The notes under the pieces are model-generated. The model saw only the letters and a program-made list of their open reading frames with translations. It ran no database searches and had not been told where the DNA came from. From Microbacterium sp. (GTDB taxonomy: Bacteria > Actinomycetota > Actinomycetes > Actinomycetales > Microbacteriaceae), in contig JAITUD010000245.1 of NCBI GenBank assembly GCA_031286555.1, forward strand, positions 1-9,489: a stretch of 9,489 nt of DNA. The letters are read 5' to 3'. This document shows positions 6,004-9,489 of this stretch, in pieces (positions within the stretch are counted from its first letter, which is position 1; every line of letters begins with the position of its first letter). Both the position numbers and the translations under genes were made by a program.

Positions 6004-8793
6004 GTGGCTGCCAAACCACGTGTGCACGAGATCGCCGCTGAACTCGGCGTCGACAGCAAGTTCGCTCTCGCGAAGCTCAAGGAGCTCGGCGAGTTCGTGA
6101 AGAGCCCGTCCTCGACCATCGAGCCGCCGGTGGCGCGCAAGCTGCGCGCGGCGATCGAGGCCGACCCGACCGCCAAGCCGGCCGAGGCCAAGCCCGAGAC
6201 GAAGTCCGCCCCGAAGCCTGCTGCTCCGGGTGCGAAGAGCGCCCCGAAGCCGGGCCCGAAGCCCGGTCCCGCCAAGCCCGCGGCTCCGGCCAAGCCCGCG
6301 CCCGAGGCTCCGGCTCCGGCCGCCGAGCAGGCCGCTCCGGCCGCACCCGCGGCTCCGGCATCCGAGGCGCCCAAGCCGGGCGGCAGCGCACCCAAGCCGG
6401 GTGGCGCGCCCAAGCCCGGTGCCGCTCCGAAGGGTGGCGGCGCCCCGAAGCCGGGCGCTCCGCGCCCCGGCAACAACCCGTTCTCGTCCGCGCAGGGCAT
6501 GGGGCAGCGTCCCGCAGGCCCGCGTCCGGGCAACAACCCGTTCGCCTCTGCGCAGGGCATGGGCCAGCGACCGACCCCGGGCAACATCCCGCGGCCGCAG
6601 GCCCCCCGTCCCGGTTCGCCGCGCGTCGGCGGCCCCCGTCCGGCCGGTGCCGGTCGTCCCGGTGGCGCACGCGGCGGTCAGGGCGGTCGTCCCGGTGCAC
6701 CGTTCCAGCAGCGCTCCGGCGGTCCGGGTCGTCCCGGCGGTCCCGGTGCGGGTGCAGGCGCCGGTGGTGGCTTCCAGCGTCCGGGCGGCGGCTTCGCCGG
6801 TCGTCCCGGTGGTGGTGGCGGTCGTGGCCGCGGCCCCGGCGGTGGCACCGCCGGTGCGTTCGGCAAGGGCGGCGGCAAGAGCAAGCAGCGCAAGTCGCGG
6901 CGGGCGAAGCGGCAAGAGTTCGAGATGCGGTCGGCGCCGGTCGTCGGCGGCGTCAACGTCCAGAAGGGCAACGGCGAGATCATCCGTCTGCGCCGCGGCG
7001 CATCGATCGCCGACTTCGCGGACAAGCTCGAGGCCCTGAGGGGTTACACCGTCCAGCCCGGCACGCTCGTCACCATCCTGTTCAACCTGGGTGAGATGGC
7101 GACCGCGACCGAGTCGCTCGACGAGGCCACCTTCGAGGTCCTCGGCGAGGAGCTGGGCTACAAGGTGCAGATCGTCTCGCCCGAGGACGAGGACAAGGAG
7201 CTCCTGGAGGGCTTCGGTCTCGACCTCGAGGCCGAGCTGGAGGCCGAGAGCGAGGACGACCTCGAGATCCGTCCTCCGGTGGTCACCGTCATGGGTCACG
7301 TCGACCACGGTAAGACCCGACTGCTCGACGCGATCCGTCAGACCAACGTCATCGACGGCGAGGCCGGCGGCATCACCCAGCACATCGGTGCGTACCAGAT
7401 CTGGACCGAGCACGAGGGCAACGAGCGTGCGATCACCTTCATCGACACCCCGGGTCACGAGGCGTTCACCGCCATGCGCGCCCGTGGTGCGCAGGTGACC
7501 GACATCGCGATCCTGGTGGTCGCCGCCGACGACGGCATCATGCCGCAGACGGTGGAGGCGCTGAACCACGCCCAGGCGGCCGAGGTGCCGATCGTGGTCG
7601 CGGTGAACAAGGTCGACAAGCCCGAGGCCAACCCGGCCAAGGTGCGCCAGCAGCTGACCGAGTACGGTCTGGTCGCCGAGGAGTACGGCGGCGACGTCAT
7701 GTTCGTGGACGTGTCGGCTCGCGCCGGCACCGGCATCCAGGAGCTGCTCGACGCGGTGCTGCTGACCGCTGACGCGGGTCTGGACCTCACGGCGAACCCG
7801 AACAAGGCCGCCCGTGGTGTCGCCATCGAGGCGAAGCTGGACAAGGGCCGCGGCTCCGTCGCGACCGTGCTGATCCAGTCCGGAACGCTGCACGTCGGCG
7901 ATGCGATCGTCGCCGGCACGGCATACGGCCGCGTCCGCGCGATGCTCGACGAGAACGGCGACGCGGTCGAGGCCGCTGCGCCCTCGCGTCCGGTGCAGGT
8001 GCAGGGTCTGAACTCGGTGCCCCGCGCCGGCGACGTGTTCATCGTCACCGACGAGGACCGCATGGCCCGCCAGATCGCTGAGAAGCGTGAGGCCGTCGAG
8101 CGCAACGCCCAGCTGGCCAAGGCCCGCAAGCGCATCTCGCTCGAGGACTTCACCCGCGCGCTCGAAGAGGGCAAGGTCGAGACGCTCAACCTCATCATCA
8201 AGGGCGACGTGTCCGGTGCCGTCGAGGCGCTGGAGGAGTCGCTCCTCAAGATCGAGGTCGACGACTCGGTGCAGCTGCGGATCATCCACCGCGGTGTCGG
8301 CGCCGTCACGGAGTCGGATGTGAACCTGGCGACGATCGACAACGCGATCGTCATCGGCTTCAACGTCCGCCCCGACGCGAAGGCTCGCGAGGCGGCGTCC
8401 CGCGAGGGCGTGGACATCCGCTTCTACTCGGTGATCTACAACGCGATCGACGAGATCGAGAGCTCGCTCAAGGGCATGCTCAAGCCGGAGTTCGAAGAGG
8501 TCCAGTCGGGTGTCGCCGAGATCCGCGAGGTGTTCCGCTCCTCGAAGTTCGGCAACATCGCCGGTGTCATCGTCCGCTCCGGAACGATCACGCGCAACGC
8601 CAAGGCGCGCGTCATCCGAGACGGCGTCGTGCTCGCCGATGGCCTGGCCATCGAGTCGCTGCGCCGCTTCAAGGACGACGTCACCGAGGTGCGCACCGAC
8701 TTCGAGGCCGGTATCGGCCTCGGCAAGTACAACGACATCCAGATCGGCGACGAGATCGAGACCATCGAGATGGTCGAGAAGCCGCGCGGCTGA
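6004..8793 (+). CDS. infB: Translation initiation factor IF-2
   Basis: The 929-residue GTPase delivers fMet-tRNA to the 30S subunit and promotes subunit joining. The N-terminal IF2-N helix bundle is at about 1-55 (KPRVHEIAAELGVDSKFALAKLK). A long disordered linker, Ala/Pro/Lys-rich and then Gly/Arg/Pro-rich, runs from about 58 to 300, with a basic KSKQRKSRRAKRQ end. A second IF2-N-type segment begins near 325. The GTPase motifs are intact: G1 GHVDHGKT 431-438, G2 GGITQHIGAYQ, G3 DTPGHE 481-486, G4 NKVD 535-538, G5 SARAG 571-575. Domains II, III and C2 follow; the C2 end (SGTITRNAKARVIRDG) binds initiator tRNA. The start is GTG 6004, giving the usual MAAKPRVHEIA with Shine-Dalgarno AGGAGA (5995-6000). 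Length is normal for Actinobacteria, where the linker varies. It lies 94 bases after ylxR and 67 before rbfA. Confidence 0.98.
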   Translation: MAAKPRVHEIAAELGVDSKFALAKLKELGEFVKSPSSTIEPPVARKLRAAIEADPTAKPAEAKPETKSAPKPAAPGAKSAPKPGPKPGPAKPAAPAKPAPEAPAPAAEQAAPAAPAAPASEAPKPGGSAPKPGGAPKPGAAPKGGGAPKPGAPRPGNNPFSSAQGMGQRPAGPRPGNNPFASAQGMGQRPTPGNIPRPQAPRPGSPRVGGPRPAGAGRPGGARGGQGGRPGAPFQQRSGGPGRPGGPGAGAGAGGGFQRPGGGFAGRPGGGGGRGRGPGGGTAGAFGKGGGKSKQRKSRRAKRQEFEMRSAPVVGGVNVQKGNGEIIRLRRGASIADFADKLEALRGYTVQPGTLVTILFNLGEMATATESLDEATFEVLGEELGYKVQIVSPEDEDKELLEGFGLDLEAELEAESEDDLEIRPPVVTVMGHVDHGKTRLLDAIRQTNVIDGEAGGITQHIGAYQIWTEHEGNERAITFIDTPGHEAFTAMRARGAQVTDIAILVVAADDGIMPQTVEALNHAQAAEVPIVVAVNKVDKPEANPAKVRQQLTEYGLVAEEYGGDVMFVDVSARAGTGIQELLDAVLLTADAGLDLTANPNKAARGVAIEAKLDKGRGSVATVLIQSGTLHVGDAIVAGTAYGRVRAMLDENGDAVEAAAPSRPVQVQGLNSVPRAGDVFIVTDEDRMARQIAEKREAVERNAQLAKARKRISLEDFTRALEEGKVETLNLIIKGDVSGAVEALEESLLKIEVDDSVQLRIIHRGVGAVTESDVNLATIDNAIVIGFNVRPDAKAREAASREGVDIRFYSVIYNAIDEIESSLKGMLKPEFEEVQSGVAEIREVFRSSKFGNIAGVIVRSGTITRNAKARVIRDGVVLADGLAIESLRRFKDDVTEVRTDFEAGIGLGKYNDIQIGDEIETIEMVEKPRG
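6460..6573 (+). repeat. 60-base tandem repeat in the IF-2 linker (20-residue unit)
   Basis: Residues 153-172 and 173-190 repeat the unit PRPGNNPF(S/A)SAQGMGQRP with an exact 60-base period (6460-6519, 6520-6573); the second copy diverges after RP. Differences are mostly at third positions. It is the only clear long-period repeat in a linker that is otherwise simple-sequence Pro/Gly/Ala. Confidence 0.85.
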
Positions 8794-8809
8794 TCGAGTC
8801 CGTACGATG

Positions 8810-8835
8810 TGAGGGGCGCCTGCGGGCGCCCCTCA
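8810..8835 (+). terminator. Strong stem-loop between infB and rbfA (terminator or attenuator)
   Basis: TGAGGGGCGCC (8810-8820) and GGCGCCCCTCA (8825-8835) form a perfect 11-base-pair stem with the 4-base loop TGCG. It starts 16 bases after the infB stop and is followed by TTCGT, not a run of T. Actinobacterial terminators often lack a T tract, so it could end part of the infB transcripts; it could also be an RNA processing or stability element, since rbfA follows 25 bases later with no clear promoter of its own. Confidence 0.65.
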
Positions 8836-8860
8836 TTCGTCACACAGGGGAGTAGAGAAC

Positions 8861-9292
8861 ATGGCTGGCGAACGACAGGCACGGCTCGCGGACCGCATCC
8901 GCGTCATCCTCGCCGAGCGGCTGGAGAAGGGGCTGCGCGACCCGCGCCTCGGTTTCGTGACGATCACCGACGTGCGCGTCTCGGGCGACCTCCAGCACGC
9001 CTCGGTGTTCTACACCGTGCTCGGCACCGAGGAGGAGCGCGTCGCCAGCGGTGCAGCGCTGACCTCGGCCACCGGGATGCTGCGCAGCGAGGTGGGTCGT
9101 CAGCTGAGCACCCGTCTGGTGCCGACGCTGGAGTTCATCCCGGATGCGCTGCCCGAGACCGCCGATCACATCGGCGCTCTGCTGCGCGAAGCGCAGGAGC
9201 GCGACGCCGAGGTGGCGAAGCTGGCTTCGACGGCCACGCACGCGGGCGACGCCGACCCGTATCGGGCGGATGACGAGGACGACGCCTCGTAA
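8861..9292 (+). CDS. rbfA: 30S ribosome-binding factor RbfA
   Basis: The 143-residue protein reads as complete RbfA, a single KH-like domain that binds the 30S subunit and aids late maturation of the 5' end of 16S rRNA. The hallmark is visible at about residues 27-50: DPRLGFVTITDVRVSGDLQHASVFY. The conserved block LVPTLEFIPD follows near residue 86. The tail after residue 120 is acidic and probably disordered (ADDEDDAS). The start ATG is supported by AGGGGAG (8846-8852) 8 bases upstream and the usual N-terminus MAGERQARLADRI. It lies 67 bases after infB, across the strong hairpin at 8810-8835, so its level relative to IF-2 may depend on read-through. In many bacteria truB follows; here a different reading frame follows after 92 bases. 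Confidence 0.97.
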   Translation: MAGERQARLADRIRVILAERLEKGLRDPRLGFVTITDVRVSGDLQHASVFYTVLGTEEERVASGAALTSATGMLRSEVGRQLSTRLVPTLEFIPDALPETADHIGALLREAQERDAEVAKLASTATHAGDADPYRADDEDDAS

Positions 9293-9320
9293 CACGGACG
9301 CCCGATTCCACGGGGGCATG

Positions 9321-9337
9321 CGATTAGTTTGTAATCG
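9321..9337. promoter_or_regulatory. Operator-like palindrome CGATTA-N5-TAATCG
   Basis: Perfect 6-base arms around GTTTG sit in an unusually AT-rich patch after rbfA, just before the possible -10 box TAACAT (9342-9347). This is where a regulator of the next gene would bind. No regulator family is recognisable from it. Confidence 0.45.
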
Positions 9338-9341
9338 GTGC

Positions 9342-9347
9342 TAACAT
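9342..9347 (+). promoter_or_regulatory. Candidate -10 box (TAACAT) for the gene at the right edge
   Basis: TAACAT fits TANNNT in the most AT-rich stretch of the window, with the start of transcription expected near 9354 and a leader of about 30 bases. No good -35 hexamer is seen 16-18 bases upstream; that region is inside the palindrome at 9321-9337, which would suit repression or activator dependence. Confidence 0.4.
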
Positions 9348-9357
9348 TTTGCCCACG

Positions 9358-9375
9358 CGATCAGCGTTGTGATCG
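9358..9375. promoter_or_regulatory. Operator-like palindrome CGATCA-N6-TGATCG
   Basis: Perfect 6-base arms (9358-9363 and 9370-9375) around GCGTTG; its last base is the first base of the Shine-Dalgarno site GGAGGG. The arms resemble those of the palindrome at 9321-9337 (CGATnA / TnATCG). It could be a second operator or an RNA hairpin occluding ribosome binding. Confidence 0.45.
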
Positions 9376-9384
9376 GAGGGCGAT

Positions 9385-9489
9385 GTGGCCACGGTTTTCG
9401 CAGTACCCAGGAACGTCCGCGCAGCGATGACGGCGGGGCAGCCCGCCTCGCATCCGACGATCGCACCTCATGTGCATGCGCAGCTCGTC
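9385..9489 (+). CDS. Unrecognised protein, 5' end only (runs off window)
   Basis: GTG 9385 opens 35 codons to the window end, reading MATVFAVPRNVRAAMTAGQ and then PASHPTIAPHVHAQLV. It is supported by the Shine-Dalgarno site GGAGGG (9375-9380) and by the promoter-like region just upstream. The overlapping ATG at 9383 is in another frame that stops after 15 codons. I do not recognise the N-terminus; it does not look like TruB, the usual neighbour of RbfA, and no signal peptide or membrane segment is evident in what is visible. With its own AT-rich upstream region it may be a transcription unit separate from rbfA. Confidence 0.55.
   Translation, partial: MATVFAVPRNVRAAMTAGQPASHPTIAPHVHAQLV

Noticed and set aside
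5914..8289. 791-codon open frame on the minus strand opposite infB
   Set aside because: Its sequence is low-complexity and mirrors the third-position bias of IF-2 codons; long antisense frames without stops are expected in high-GC genes. No domain is recognisable and the + strand gene is certain.
8803..8808. TACGAT as a -10 box for a separate rbfA promoter
   Set aside because: It fits TANNNT but has no plausible -35 partner and falls directly before the strong hairpin; too weak to annotate.
9300..9317. GCCC/GGGC inverted repeat after rbfA as a terminator
   Set aside because: Only four base pairs with a ten-base loop and no T tract; not convincing.

Overview
The window is high-GC DNA with GTG starts, Shine-Dalgarno sites and TANNNT-type -10 boxes typical of Actinobacteria. 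Protein styles suggest the Microbacteriaceae, probably Microbacterium or a close relative; that family-level assignment is inference from familiarity, not a search.

Left part (1-4510), accessory or metabolic genes: the 3' part of a LOG-family (lysine-decarboxylase-like fold) gene on +; a GT1-type glycosyltransferase on - that converges on it with only 6 bases between; an alpha/beta hydrolase on + that is divergent from the glycosyltransferase; and a flavin amine oxidase of the polyamine-oxidase type on - whose stop overlaps the hydrolase stop tail-to-tail by 8 bases. These genes alternate in strand, so they are not one operon and I see no evidence that they form one pathway.

Middle and right part (4551-9292), the conserved translation/transcription cluster nusA - ylxR - infB - rbfA, all on +: NusA (transcription elongation/antitermination), YlxR (small RNA-binding protein), IF-2 (initiator tRNA GTPase) and RbfA (30S maturation). 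No rimP gene lies directly upstream of nusA; the amine oxidase gene is there instead. The cluster has unusual non-coding detail: a possible leaderless 11-codon reading frame ahead of nusA, a duplicated segment across the ylxR stop, a leader with competing stems before infB, and a strong 11-bp hairpin between infB and rbfA.

Right edge (9293-9489): two operator-like palindromes flank a possible -10 box, followed by the 5' end of an unrecognised gene that runs off the window.

I did not find a clear new multi-gene system, mobile element, CRISPR array, tRNA or rRNA. The most interesting signals are small cis-acting features and a strong excess of the hexamer GGATGC/GCATCC outside nusA and infB. 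There is no gene-free stretch longer than 300 bases.
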